From the NCBI GenBank assembly GCA_959602045.1, contig CAUGRT010000007.1, forward strand, positions 1 to 64,000: a stretch of 64,000 nucleotides of DNA, in the 5' to 3' direction. The position numbers and the translations under genes were made by a program. The notes under the pieces are model-generated. The model made no database searches. It had not been told where the DNA came from and saw only the letters and a program-made list of their open reading frames with translations. This DNA comes from an uncultured Clostridia bacterium. Its GTDB lineage: Bacteria; Bacillota; Clostridia; UBA1381. Below are positions 17,418 to 26,255 of the stretch, one piece after another (the first letter of the stretch is position 1; the number at the start of each line of letters is the position of its first letter).

Positions 17418-19155
17418 GGGCATTTTCCTCCGCTTTCACATATTCATAAAGCAGCTTTGCCGCTTCTGCTCTGGACGCATAAGCGCCGGGCATAAATTGA
17501 TTATTATCATAGCCGTTGATAATTCCGGCACAATAAAGCTGCTTTACTGCTTCTCCGGCATAATCCGCAATTTCCGATTCATCCGAGAATGTAACCGGCT
17601 CGCGGTTGACCGGTAACTCCGTTTTCCGATAGTCCGCTGCTTTGCTTAAAATCACAGCCATATCCTGACGGGTAATACGCTGTCCGACACCAAAATAGGT
17701 TTCGGATATTCCCTTGACAATTCCCAAAGAATACGCCGTTGCAACCGCGTCTGCATACCACGCATTCTCCGGAACATCTTCAAATGCCGATGTCTTTTCC
17801 GGTTCAATCGGAATACCGCAGGCGTTCAATACCAGCTTGACAAATTCCTCACGCGTTACGCTCCGTCCCGGCTGAAACTCATTTTCATTCACTCCGGACA
17901 CGATGTTTTTCTCCGATAAAGCGCGAATCGCTTCACCTGCCCATTCATAGCCGTTCAAATCCCGAAATCCTGAATCCGGCGTCGGTGTAGGATCGGTCGG
18001 CATCGGGGTATTTTGCGGAGCCGGCATCGGAACATAACCGCTGCCGCCCGAACCGGTGCTGCCCGATGATCCGCCGCCCCGGTTGGGCATCTGAGTCGGG
18101 GTTGCCGTTCCTGCCTTGCTGACCGCTGTTTTTAACGCTGTGACAAACTCCGTCTTAGAGGAATAGTTTGCACCCGAAACCAGTTTCGTCAGAACTTGAT
18201 TTTGCAGATTCTCCGATAATGCTTGAAAACCACTTTCGATCAGCGCATTTCCAAACACCTCGGGATATTCTGCTACAATCTCCAAAATCCGACCGCAGGT
18301 ATAGGGTGTCAATCCATTAATCTTGATTAATGCCGCCTGTTCGTAGCAAGCGGAGCATAGCTCCATCGCCGTCATACTCTGCTGATCCTTTAATGCGTTG
18401 TAAATTGCCGCCGATACTGCCTGCTGATTATCGTCATCCGTAATGCTCTTTATATCAATTCCCAACAAAGCTTGATAATCCGAAAGCACCGTCATCAGAT
18501 TTTCCTGCGTCAGCAGCGGCTTAATCGCCGCAAAGCCATATTCCTCAAACTGCCCGGTGCATGCGGTATTTAACGCTGCATCAAAATTCTTCAGCAAAAC
18601 GTCCATTTCCGCGACTGTGGTGTGACCGCCCGAATAAGTAAATTGCGCAAGCTCTTGACAAGCCTTGTTTTTCGCTTCTTCCGGAAGAATCCGATAGAGC
18701 TTTTGATAACTCTCCGTTTCCGCACTCAAAAGTCCGTAATACCGATTTTCTTCTGCTAAGCAATTGTAAATCTCCTGTGCATTTCCGCTCAAAAAGACTT
18801 GGATTTCCGCCTGCTTATCCTGCGCTCCGGCAAAATAAAAGCTATCCTCCGTATTTCCGGCAAAAATCCGATATAACCCGGCAGCACAATCTGACGGCAA
18901 CGGAATTTGTATGCGATATTCTCCCGACGCCCCCGTTGTAACGACATCGGTATAGGCGATCATATCGTCAGGCTTTCCCGACGGAAGCTCCGTCAATTTC
19001 TGATTGGGTTTCATTAATATAATAGGAATTTCATTTGCAGCGGTCGCACCGGAACCGATTACCAGAATCCCTGTTTCCGTATTTTGTACCGCATATGCCT
19101 GTGTACTCAAAACCAGCATTGCCGCTGCAATGGCAGAAACAACATGCTTGATCAT
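17410..19155 (-). CDS. Secreted protein with three C-terminal SLH domains
   Basis: 581 aa. Signal peptide (about 1-22, ending AYA), an N-terminal beta segment (about 25-115) with ASGEYRIQIPLPSDCAAGLY, and a largely alpha-helical region to about 350. A Gly/Ser then Pro/Thr linker follows (about 355-395), and three SLH domains complete the protein (about 398-575; FRDLNGYEW, FEDVPENAWYADAV, FSDESEIADYAGEAV). SLH domains anchor to the secondary cell-wall polymer. AAGGAGG lies 7 nt before the ATG. Placed directly after the solute-binding lipoprotein gene (20-bp gap) and coupled to the next binding protein, so it is an integral part of the importer operon. Function beyond anchoring is unknown. Confidence 0.82.
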   Translation of the reverse strand: MIKHVVSAIAAAMLVLSTQAYAVQNTETGILVIGSGATAANEIPIILMKPNQKLTELPSGKPDDMIAYTDVVTTGASGEYRIQIPLPSDCAAGLYRIFAGNTEDSFYFAGAQDKQAEIQVFLSGNAQEIYNCLAEENRYYGLLSAETESYQKLYRILPEEAKNKACQELAQFTYSGGHTTVAEMDVLLKNFDAALNTACTGQFEEYGFAAIKPLLTQENLMTVLSDYQALLGIDIKSITDDDNQQAVSAAIYNALKDQQSMTAMELCSACYEQAALIKINGLTPYTCGRILEIVAEYPEVFGNALIESGFQALSENLQNQVLTKLVSGANYSSKTEFVTALKTAVSKAGTATPTQMPNRGGGSSGSTGSGGSGYVPMPAPQNTPMPTDPTPTPDSGFRDLNGYEWAGEAIRALSEKNIVSGVNENEFQPGRSVTREEFVKLVLNACGIPIEPEKTSAFEDVPENAWYADAVATAYSLGIVKGISETYFGVGQRITRQDMAVILSKAADYRKTELPVNREPVTFSDESEIADYAGEAVKQLYCAGIINGYDNNQFMPGAYASRAEAAKLLYEYVKAEENAHD

Positions 19156-19175
19156 TCTACCGTCCTCCTTGTAAA

Positions 19176-20540
19176 TTATTCGTGTTCAACGACAAAGCTC
19201 CAATCCGGCACACGATTTTTCTCCGGATCATTTCCCTTTTTCGTCTGGGTATCCTTCCAAACCTCCATTGCCGCATTATACTTATCTGTCAGCTTCTGCA
19301 GCTCTGAATCAATATCCATTGACGAATCCAAAAGGATATTTTTCATGGTTGTGTATCGGTCATCGCCCTCAATCTTCAATCCGTCCGGCTCTATAGGTTC
19401 ATCCAGCTTGAACAGCGGATATACTCTCTTTGCAAACTCCACAGCGCCCTTTTTCTTACCTTCCGGAATTTCATTCTGCAAAGACTTTAAGGTTGATGCC
19501 GTAATGGCATTTTCCTGAAGCAAGACCTTTGCGACATCTTCCGATATCAGCCACTTATAAACCTCTAACTGCTCATCCTGGTGCTTGGACATAGAACTCA
19601 TCACCCATTTACCCGGTGATGCCACACCATACGGATAGCCGCCCTTTAACTCATCGAATACCGGAAATTCCGCAATTCCCCAATCGCATTTTGCCGGGAA
19701 CTGATCGTTATATACGCCGACATCCCATGCCGCACCGTAAATCATGCCAACATTTCCTTCAGAAAACTGTGCGCGTGCTGTGTCGTTATCCAATGTATAA
19801 GGTGTGGGGAATACCGAACCGTCTGCAATGACATTCCGCATAAAGCCGATCATCTTGGAATAAATCATATAATCATAATTATTTTCGGTCGGTACAAATC
19901 CGTCACGATTATATAAGCCGGACGGTGCTCCCGGAATCATCAGATAATATCTGACAAAAATATCATCCTTTAACGGCATCGCAAATCCATACTTTGTGCC
20001 GCCGCCCTTTTCGGTGATGATCTTTGCATATTCACGCATTTCATCAAAAGTCTTGGGCGGTTTCTCCGGATCCAATCCGCACTCCTTGAACAAATCCTTA
20101 TTATACAGAAGCTTCTGCGCACCGCCGGCAGTCAGACCGACAGAATAATATTTCCCCTTCTTATCCGGATCTGCCATACTTCCTTCCACAAAATTTTCCT
20201 GACACTCCTGCACCAGCTCATCCGGAAAAGCACGATACCATCCGGCTTCTCTGCCCATTGTAATATTTACGGTATGAATGTCGGGCGGATTCTTGGAGGT
20301 ATAACTGGTTTTTACATAATCCTCAATACTGTCATCCTTACACTCATAATTGATATAAATATTCTTATCGTTCGTATTGTTATACTCATCGACTAACCGC
20401 TGCATAACATCCATCGTACTTCTCTCGTTCGTAACCACCCGAACCTCTACTCTGTCGGATTTTTCACTTCCGCCTCCGCAGCCGGCAAGCAATCCCACTG
20501 CCGTTGTCATTGCCAACAAAACACTCAATGCCTTTTTCAT
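19176..20540 (-). CDS. Sugar ABC transporter substrate-binding lipoprotein
   Basis: 454 aa. Lipoprotein signal with lipobox LLAGC (cysteine about residue 21) followed by GGGSEKSD. The rest is a family 1 extracellular solute-binding fold of typical length (VEVRVVTNERS..., DPEKPPKTFDEMREYAK, EGNVGMIYGAAWDV, SPGKWVMSSMSKHQDEQLEVYKWL). It should bind oligosaccharide at the membrane outer face and deliver it to the permeases encoded at 20606-22402. Start 20540 follows AAAGGAAGG; a longer frame upstream lacks support. No ATPase gene is present in this window, so a shared MsmK-type ATPase elsewhere is inferred, as is common for CUT1 importers. Confidence 0.93.
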   Translation of the reverse strand: MKKALSVLLAMTTAVGLLAGCGGGSEKSDRVEVRVVTNERSTMDVMQRLVDEYNNTNDKNIYINYECKDDSIEDYVKTSYTSKNPPDIHTVNITMGREAGWYRAFPDELVQECQENFVEGSMADPDKKGKYYSVGLTAGGAQKLLYNKDLFKECGLDPEKPPKTFDEMREYAKIITEKGGGTKYGFAMPLKDDIFVRYYLMIPGAPSGLYNRDGFVPTENNYDYMIYSKMIGFMRNVIADGSVFPTPYTLDNDTARAQFSEGNVGMIYGAAWDVGVYNDQFPAKCDWGIAEFPVFDELKGGYPYGVASPGKWVMSSMSKHQDEQLEVYKWLISEDVAKVLLQENAITASTLKSLQNEIPEGKKKGAVEFAKRVYPLFKLDEPIEPDGLKIEGDDRYTTMKNILLDSSMDIDSELQKLTDKYNAAMEVWKDTQTKKGNDPEKNRVPDWSFVVEHE

Positions 20541-20605
20541 TTTTATAATCCTTCCTTTCTGTGTCTGCGACACAACTCTTATTTTTTTAACTTTATTATA
20601 TCAAA

Positions 20606-21460
20606 CTATCCTTTAATTCCGCCGCTTGTGATTCCGTTTACAAATTGCTTATTGCAAAGGATGTAAACCAAAATCATCGGGATCAGCGAAATATTTGCAG
20701 CCGCCAGTAAAACCGACCACTGAGTTGCATTTCCGCCGGAGGATTTCAGCGCAACCGTTGCAACCGGCAGCGTCATTAATTCCTCCCGACCCGTTGTAAC
20801 GATCATCGGCAGCAGGTAGCTGTTCCATGAGCCTCTGAATACCAACAATCCCACAACGCCCACAATCGGCATCATCAATGGAAGCAGGATTTGCAGATAA
20901 ATTCTGAAAAATGAGCATCCGTCAATTCTTGCTGCGTCATCGTAATCTCTCGGAATCCCCTCCAGATAGCCGCGTGTCAAGAAAATATTCGCAGCTCCCG
21001 CACTGGCTCCGATGATAATCAAGCCCATCAGATTATTGTTCATTCCCGTTCCGACCAAAACGCTGTACGTCGGATACAAGCCTGCCGGCCCGATACTGAT
21101 AAACATCGACGCCGTATACATGGTGCTGATAATCTTCTTCCCCTTGAATTTTCTCCGTGCCAGCACATACGCCGTCATGGTTGTATTGAGCAAACTCAGC
21201 AAAACACTCGCCACCGCTACAACAATACTGTTGAATGTGTACCGTGCATAATCAATTTTTTGCCATGCCGTAATATAATTATCCCATATAATCTTCCGCG
21301 GTAATAAATTGGCGGAAGTCATTAATTCCTGGTTGGTTTTAAACGAACCGAACAAACTGTACAGAACCGGAAATAATGTTACAAAAGTAATTACAATTAA
21401 AACAATATAAATCACTGTATGTAACGTAAAATCTACCGGTCGGATTTTTCTTCTTGCCAT
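20606..21460 (-). CDS. Sugar ABC transporter permease, MalG/CUT1 type
   Basis: 284 aa, six predicted transmembrane helices. The EAA loop reads EGIPRDYDDAARIDGCSFFRIYLQILLPLMMP (quoted in part: EGIPRDYDDAARIDG, about 187-201), which contacts the ATPase. The C-terminus VNGITSGGIKG matches the family ending in 'F..G...GA.KG'. Gap of 12 bp to the upstream MalF-type gene and 65 bp to the binding protein. Function: inner half of the oligosaccharide channel. Family assignment is firm; substrate is not known. Confidence 0.94.
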   Translation of the reverse strand: MARRKIRPVDFTLHTVIYIVLIVITFVTLFPVLYSLFGSFKTNQELMTSANLLPRKIIWDNYITAWQKIDYARYTFNSIVVAVASVLLSLLNTTMTAYVLARRKFKGKKIISTMYTASMFISIGPAGLYPTYSVLVGTGMNNNLMGLIIIGASAGAANIFLTRGYLEGIPRDYDDAARIDGCSFFRIYLQILLPLMMPIVGVVGLLVFRGSWNSYLLPMIVTTGREELMTLPVATVALKSSGGNATQWSVLLAAANISLIPMILVYILCNKQFVNGITSGGIKG

Positions 21461-21472
21461 TATTCTCTCCTC

Positions 21473-22402
21473 CTAATCTTCTTTTCTGGACATCCGCAGA
21501 TACAACAGTGTGATTACACCGATAATCAGAGAAGATATGAAGCTCAATGCCGCTCCGTATCCATATTCCGGAATACTGCCCGATGTAAAATAATAATTAT
21601 AGATATTCGTTGCCATAACGTCCGTTGCACGGTTCGGACCGCCGCCTGTGATCAGGAATACCGAGTCGAACACCTGCAAGCTTCCGATAATCGCCAGCAT
21701 CATGATAATCTTGAACATCGGCATGATCAGCGGTATGGTAATCTTAAAGAAAATCTGCAATCTGTTTGCTCCGTCCAGCTGTGCGCTTTCGTAAACATCC
21801 TCCGGCACATTTTGTAATCCCGATAAAATCAGTAAAACATTCTGACCGAAAATCTGCCATATCGAAATTGCCGTAACGGTAATCAATGCCGAAACCGGTG
21901 TTTCCAGAAATGAAATATTTCCCGTGATCAGTCCCCACTTTTTCAGCAGCATATTCACGATACCGTTATACGGAGAAAACATAAAGGAAAACGCCAGACT
22001 CATAGAAGCCATACTGGTAACGGACGGCAGGAAAAACGCACCTCTGAAAAATCCCTTTCCCTTAATCTTGCTGTTCAGCAAAACCGCCAGACAGAGCGCT
22101 AACGGCATCTCGATCAGCAGCTTTAAGCCTGCAATCTTCAAGGTATTCAAAACCGCATTCCACCAATATTGGTCGTGAATTGCCCGTGTAAAATTCTGCA
22201 ATCCCGTAAACTCCGCCTGCGTTATCCCGTTATAATCAAACAGCATAAATCGCATCGTCCACAAAATCGGATAAATTACAAAAACAGCAAACAGAATCAA
22301 ATTCGGAGCCAGCATCGCATAAGTAACGCCAACATCCTCCCACCATTCTCTAAAGTTTCTTTTCTGTCTTGGTCTGCTTTTATAAGCTGCTTTTGTTGTC
22401 AT
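21473..22402 (-). CDS. Sugar ABC transporter permease, MalF/CUT1 type
   Basis: 309 aa with six predicted transmembrane helices and the EAA loop NVPEDVYESAQLDGANRLQ (about 217-235). N-terminal cytosolic segment is basic (KSRPRQKRNFREWWEDVG). Start ATG at 22402 has GGAGGT 7 nt upstream; a longer in-frame extension has no ribosome site. It is the first gene of the ~16.5-kb minus-strand run and lies 120 bp downstream of the TATAAT box at 22522-22527. The shared regulatory element 42 bp further up suggests control by the neighbouring two-component system. Confidence 0.93.
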   Translation of the reverse strand: MTTKAAYKSRPRQKRNFREWWEDVGVTYAMLAPNLILFAVFVIYPILWTMRFMLFDYNGITQAEFTGLQNFTRAIHDQYWWNAVLNTLKIAGLKLLIEMPLALCLAVLLNSKIKGKGFFRGAFFLPSVTSMASMSLAFSFMFSPYNGIVNMLLKKWGLITGNISFLETPVSALITVTAISIWQIFGQNVLLILSGLQNVPEDVYESAQLDGANRLQIFFKITIPLIMPMFKIIMMLAIIGSLQVFDSVFLITGGGPNRATDVMATNIYNYYFTSGSIPEYGYGAALSFISSLIIGVITLLYLRMSRKED

Positions 22403-22521
22403 AAAAAAACCTCCATTCTGCCGCCCGACGCGGCACAAATTTAACGCGAAAAAAGAAGCAAACAAATCAGTCCCCATGAAAACGCTGCCTATTTTTTATG
22501 TTATCGCTTTTTACTAATAAA

Positions 22522-22582
22522 ATTATATCATAAAACAAATTCTGCTAAAATGATAGGAAGCAAATAAAAATGTCAGAAAATC
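22522..22582 (-). promoter_or_regulatory. Importer-operon promoter with shared GATTTTCTGACATTTTTATT element
   Basis: On the minus strand TATAAT lies at 22522-22527 and the core GACAT at 22570-22574, 42 bp apart. The -35 is poor, which suits an activator-dependent promoter. The same element at the same distance precedes the genes at 26010 and 29861. Confidence 0.65.
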
Positions 22583-22604
22583 AACACTGAATAAAAAAAA
22601 GTAT

Positions 22605-22648
22605 CGGTCAACAGACATTTAGGTTCTGCCGCCAATACTTTTTTGAAT
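22605..22648 (-). terminator. Terminator after the response-regulator gene
   Basis: Minus-strand stem AAAAAAGTAT(T)GG ... CC(G)ATACTTTTTT with ~20-nt loop and a T-tract, just past the stop codon at 22652. Confidence 0.65.
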
Positions 22649-22651
22649 TTT

Positions 22652-24247
22652 TCAATTATCCGATTTGCTGTGTTCCTTTCGGTATACCGAAGGCTTGCAG
22701 CCCGTATTTTCTTTGAACATTTCGCTGAAATACCGCTTATTCTTATACCCTACCGTTTCCGCAATTTCGCCGATTCGCTTTTGGGTATTGCTGAGCAGGT
22801 ACTTCGCCTTTTCCAGACGCTTGCTTAAAACGTATTTGGAATAATTCATTCCCAAATGCTCTTTAATCAGCAAGGCCAGATACCCGGCACTGAGTCCGGC
22901 TTCATTGGCTAACGTGGTAAGGGAAATATCCTCTTGAATATGTTCATCAATATAACGAACCACCTGATGTAAAATTGCCTCGCTCTTTGAGAGCTTTTCC
23001 TCATTCAGCAGTTCTATCAACTTTCTGAATCCACTTAGCACACACGATTTCAAATCACTGACCGTTTCGCATCCCTTTACCGTTTCCGACCAATAAACAC
23101 CGTCATACTCCGCAGCGGCGGTAATCCCCTCGCTTACCAGCTTTTTCGCCGCCATTGCAAGAATCGTTCCGCAAATATAAATCAGATTATCCCGTTTTAT
23201 GTGATGATTCATTTGCAAAAACCATTCATCGACAGTATGCTTCACTTCATTCATGCCATCGGAATCATACCGGATGCAATCCAAAAGCCTCTTTTCCAAA
23301 TCCGAGGGATAGGCTACCATATATTGCTCTGTCGGCTCAAAGGACACCGTATGTCTTTCAAAAAATACCAATTCACTGCATACATCCGCCGCCCGAACAG
23401 AAGCGTCATATAAATTTGCATAAGCGCGGCAAAGTTTCCCGATCCCCACGGAAATTCTGATTTGCAGTGCGTCCTCAATCACATCCATACTTCGGCGAAT
23501 GGATTTTAAAAGCATGGATTCCGTTCCACATTCAAACAACAATAAAATGATTCTATCATCGCCGTTATTATATAAAATACTGCGCCCGTCATAAATTTCA
23601 TTTAAAATATTGATAACGGCAAATTTAATGATTTCCTGATCCGATTCCAACCATATTCCCGATTCTGTTGCGGATTTTTTGATAATCTGAACGCATACCG
23701 CCGTGCATACGCTTTCCGGATGACGGATCCCCATCTCCGTTAGCTTTCGGTTCCATTCCACTTCGCCGCTTTTACATTCATGCTTTAAATTCAGAAAAAA
23801 CAGTTTTTTCAATTGCTCGACATAATTCTCCAGATTCGCCCGATATTTTTCTTCCGCTTCACGCCGATACTTTTCCACATTCGCCATCGCAATCGCTTTT
23901 TTTACATTTTGAATAATATCGTCAAAGGAAAACGGTTTTAAAATATAGTCAATCACGCCCAGCTTTACCGCGCGCTGTGCATAGCTGAAATCGTCATAAC
24001 CGCTTAAAATGATAATCTTAACGTCCGGATAAAGCTTGCGTGCTTCTTCCGAAAGCTCCAATCCCGAAAGCTTCGGCATCTTAATATCAGTCACCATAAT
24101 ATCCACGCGATGATTCTGAATATACTCATACGCCTTTTTTCCGTCATTAAAGCATACGACATCACGAATATCAAGCTCCTGCCAGGAATACATTCCGGCA
24201 ATGGTATCCGTTACTTCCGATTCATCATCTATAATGAGCATCCGCAC
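22652..24247 (-). CDS. AraC-type response regulator (YesN family)
   Basis: 531 aa. An N-terminal CheY-like receiver (1-120) has acidic pocket DDE and phospho-acceptor Asp54 in VTDIKMPK, conserved Lys in YILKPF. A central ~280-aa linker follows, then a C-terminal AraC double helix-turn-helix (about 425-530; SLTTLANEAGLSAGYLALLIKE, IGEIAETVGYKNKRYFSEMFK). GTG at 24247 is the preferred start: GGAGG lies 9 nt upstream, inside the end of the kinase gene, while the ATG two codons later (24241) is 15 nt away. Only 2 bp separate the two genes. Known role of YesMN-type pairs: sensing extracellular oligosaccharide and activating importer and hydrolase genes. It is the best candidate to bind the element shared by the three promoters here. 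Confidence 0.92.
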   Translation of the reverse strand: MRMLIIDDESEVTDTIAGMYSWQELDIRDVVCFNDGKKAYEYIQNHRVDIMVTDIKMPKLSGLELSEEARKLYPDVKIIILSGYDDFSYAQRAVKLGVIDYILKPFSFDDIIQNVKKAIAMANVEKYRREAEEKYRANLENYVEQLKKLFFLNLKHECKSGEVEWNRKLTEMGIRHPESVCTAVCVQIIKKSATESGIWLESDQEIIKFAVINILNEIYDGRSILYNNGDDRIILLLFECGTESMLLKSIRRSMDVIEDALQIRISVGIGKLCRAYANLYDASVRAADVCSELVFFERHTVSFEPTEQYMVAYPSDLEKRLLDCIRYDSDGMNEVKHTVDEWFLQMNHHIKRDNLIYICGTILAMAAKKLVSEGITAAAEYDGVYWSETVKGCETVSDLKSCVLSGFRKLIELLNEEKLSKSEAILHQVVRYIDEHIQEDISLTTLANEAGLSAGYLALLIKEHLGMNYSKYVLSKRLEKAKYLLSNTQKRIGEIAETVGYKNKRYFSEMFKENTGCKPSVYRKEHSKSDN

Positions 24248-24249
24248 AA

Positions 24250-26010
24250 TCAAAAACCTCCTTCCAACGGCAAAACAAGCTCGACACATGCGCCTCTATC
24301 ATTATTATAAAAAAATATATCTCCTTTATCCTTATAAAACAGCTGAATCCGAATATAAATATTCTTCAAAGCATAACTCGTTTCTTTTTCATCTAAGTCC
24401 GATTCCTTGATCTTATGATTCATATCCTCATTCGGGAACCCCACACCGTTATCCGATACCAGAAAAATCATGTAATCGCCCTGCCGCTTACCGGTCACTG
24501 TAATCTCGCCCTGCGTATCCATATCGAAAAACCCGTGAATAATAGAATTTTCCACCAATGGCTGAAGCAGTAGCTTTGGCATCTTGACCTCCAACAGCTC
24601 CGGCTCTACATCAACCGTGCAAAGAATGGTCTTTTTATAACGATACCGTTCGATCGCAACATAATTTTCGATATGCTGAATTTCATTCCTGACCGTCGTA
24701 ATATCATTGCCGCGGTTTAACGCCAGTCGGAAATACTGCGCCAAACGCCGCACCATATCAAAGCTTTGCTCTTTATTCCCGTTCATAATCTTCAAGGAAA
24801 TCGACTCCAATGTATTATATAAGAAATGCGAATTGATCTGCTGCTGCAATGCCGACATTTCCGCCTTTGCCCATACCTTTTCTTCCGCAGCAATACGCTT
24901 GATTAATTCCTCAATGCTGTCCAGCATGGTGTTAAATTGATTTGCCAATGCGCCGATTTCATCTTTCCGTTCCAAAATATCACCGCTGATTCGGGAGGTG
25001 ATCTCTTGATTTTCAATGGAGTCAATCACAACCTCGATTTCACGAATCGGATCGGTAATATTCTTCATGGTGTATAACAAAACAAAGACCAGAACAATCA
25101 CACCGCTGATCAGCACCAGTAAAATACTGATCATCACAACCGCCGAACGCGAAAAAAGAACCTTTTCAGGCACTACCGCAATCACGCGCCATCCGTTGAC
25201 CGGAATCACGGTTGAAAACATCATATAAGTCGGATTATTGCTGAAATACCCAAACCCCTCCGTATACTGCGTATTGCTGATTGCCTTTTCACAAAGCTTC
25301 TCATCCCGAACCGAGGTCAGCAGTTTATTCTCCGAATCGACGATAAATAACTCCGCTCCCTCACCCAGCTCCAGGCTGTTTAATTCATTCTCAATATAAT
25401 CACGTTTTAAGGTTAAAATCAAAATCCCGGCTTCCCCGTCGCTGTTATTGGAAAGCTCTTTCATCATCCCCAAAACGGTTTTCTGATTATACTTAAAATA
25501 AACCGGAGAATACGGCTCGCTCCATACAATATACCCGTTATTTTCACGACACCGCCGATACCATTCCGTATTTTTATAATCCTGCTGCGAGGGGGTATTA
25601 AGCGGCGTTTCACAGAACACCTTTCCATCTTCTCTCAAGTACGCAATACTGTCAATAATCTTTCCGCCGCTTCTGCGAACCTCGCCGAATAAATCCGATA
25701 GCGTGATAAAATCATTGACATCGTTCCGGTTTTTATAATTTTGTGTAATTTCTCTAAACTCCCGGTTGATTTCAAGCATATTAAACTGCTCCAGAGAATA
25801 CTCCAATTTCTCACTCAGCTTTTCATTTAATTGTTTTTCCGCCTTATAGGTTTGATTGGCAACCATCTCTACCGAAATCTTTTTGGTTGTTAAAAATAAG
25901 ATTAAGCAGACGCAGCTTTCGATGATAATGACACCCAAAATCGAAATAAAAATTAATCGGTAATTCAGCCTATGCCGTATATTATTAATCACTCTTTTTA
26001 TGATTTCCAT
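24250..26010 (-). CDS. Membrane sensor histidine kinase (YesM family)
   Basis: 586 aa. Transmembrane helix about 18-40, an extracellular sensing domain of Cache type (about 45-285), a second helix (about 288-312), HAMP linker (about 315-370; IREIEVVIDSIENQ), then His_kinase domain with phospho-acceptor His in QQQINSHFLYNTLESIS (about 394) and HATPase_c with N-box LLQPLVENSIIHG (about 480-492) and G1 box VSDNGVGFPN (about 520-529). It phosphorylates the partner regulator encoded immediately downstream. Its promoter carries one copy of the shared element, so the system probably autoregulates. The ligand is likely an oligosaccharide released by the surface glycosidases (inference from context). 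Confidence 0.92.
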   Translation of the reverse strand: MEIIKRVINNIRHRLNYRLIFISILGVIIIESCVCLILFLTTKKISVEMVANQTYKAEKQLNEKLSEKLEYSLEQFNMLEINREFREITQNYKNRNDVNDFITLSDLFGEVRRSGGKIIDSIAYLREDGKVFCETPLNTPSQQDYKNTEWYRRCRENNGYIVWSEPYSPVYFKYNQKTVLGMMKELSNNSDGEAGILILTLKRDYIENELNSLELGEGAELFIVDSENKLLTSVRDEKLCEKAISNTQYTEGFGYFSNNPTYMMFSTVIPVNGWRVIAVVPEKVLFSRSAVVMISILLVLISGVIVLVFVLLYTMKNITDPIREIEVVIDSIENQEITSRISGDILERKDEIGALANQFNTMLDSIEELIKRIAAEEKVWAKAEMSALQQQINSHFLYNTLESISLKIMNGNKEQSFDMVRRLAQYFRLALNRGNDITTVRNEIQHIENYVAIERYRYKKTILCTVDVEPELLEVKMPKLLLQPLVENSIIHGFFDMDTQGEITVTGKRQGDYMIFLVSDNGVGFPNEDMNHKIKESDLDEKETSYALKNIYIRIQLFYKDKGDIFFYNNDRGACVELVLPLEGGF

Positions 26011-26076
26011 TTTCTCTTACCCTGCATACATTCCAAATATTTTCACATTTTTCCGATATTATGATATGTTATCCTT

Positions 26077-26137
26077 ATGATACCATAAAAATTCTAAAAT
26101 TCCAATGCGGCTGCAAAACTAAAAATGTCGGATAATC
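26077..26137 (-). promoter_or_regulatory. Two-component-system promoter with shared GATTATCCGACATTTTTAGT element
   Basis: Minus strand: TATCAT at 26077-26082, core GACAT at 26125-26129, exactly 42 bp apart, and 67 bp from -10 to the kinase start. Same geometry as at 22.5 and 29.9 kb. Confidence 0.6.
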
Positions 26138-26204
26138 TACTGTTTTTCTGTGCCGTTATATAAATTATATCAAAAATCCGTCATGCTTTCAACCTATTTT
26201 TAAA

Positions 26205-26253
26205 AACAAATGCCGCAGTGTTCCGAAATCGGGCACCGCGGCATTTGTTTTTA
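26205..26253 (-). terminator. Terminator of the 1201-aa glycosidase gene
   Basis: 14-bp perfect stem ACAAATGCCGC(G) / (C)GCGGCATTTGT with ~21-nt loop and T-tract on both sides. Confidence 0.85.
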
Positions 26254-26255
26254 CA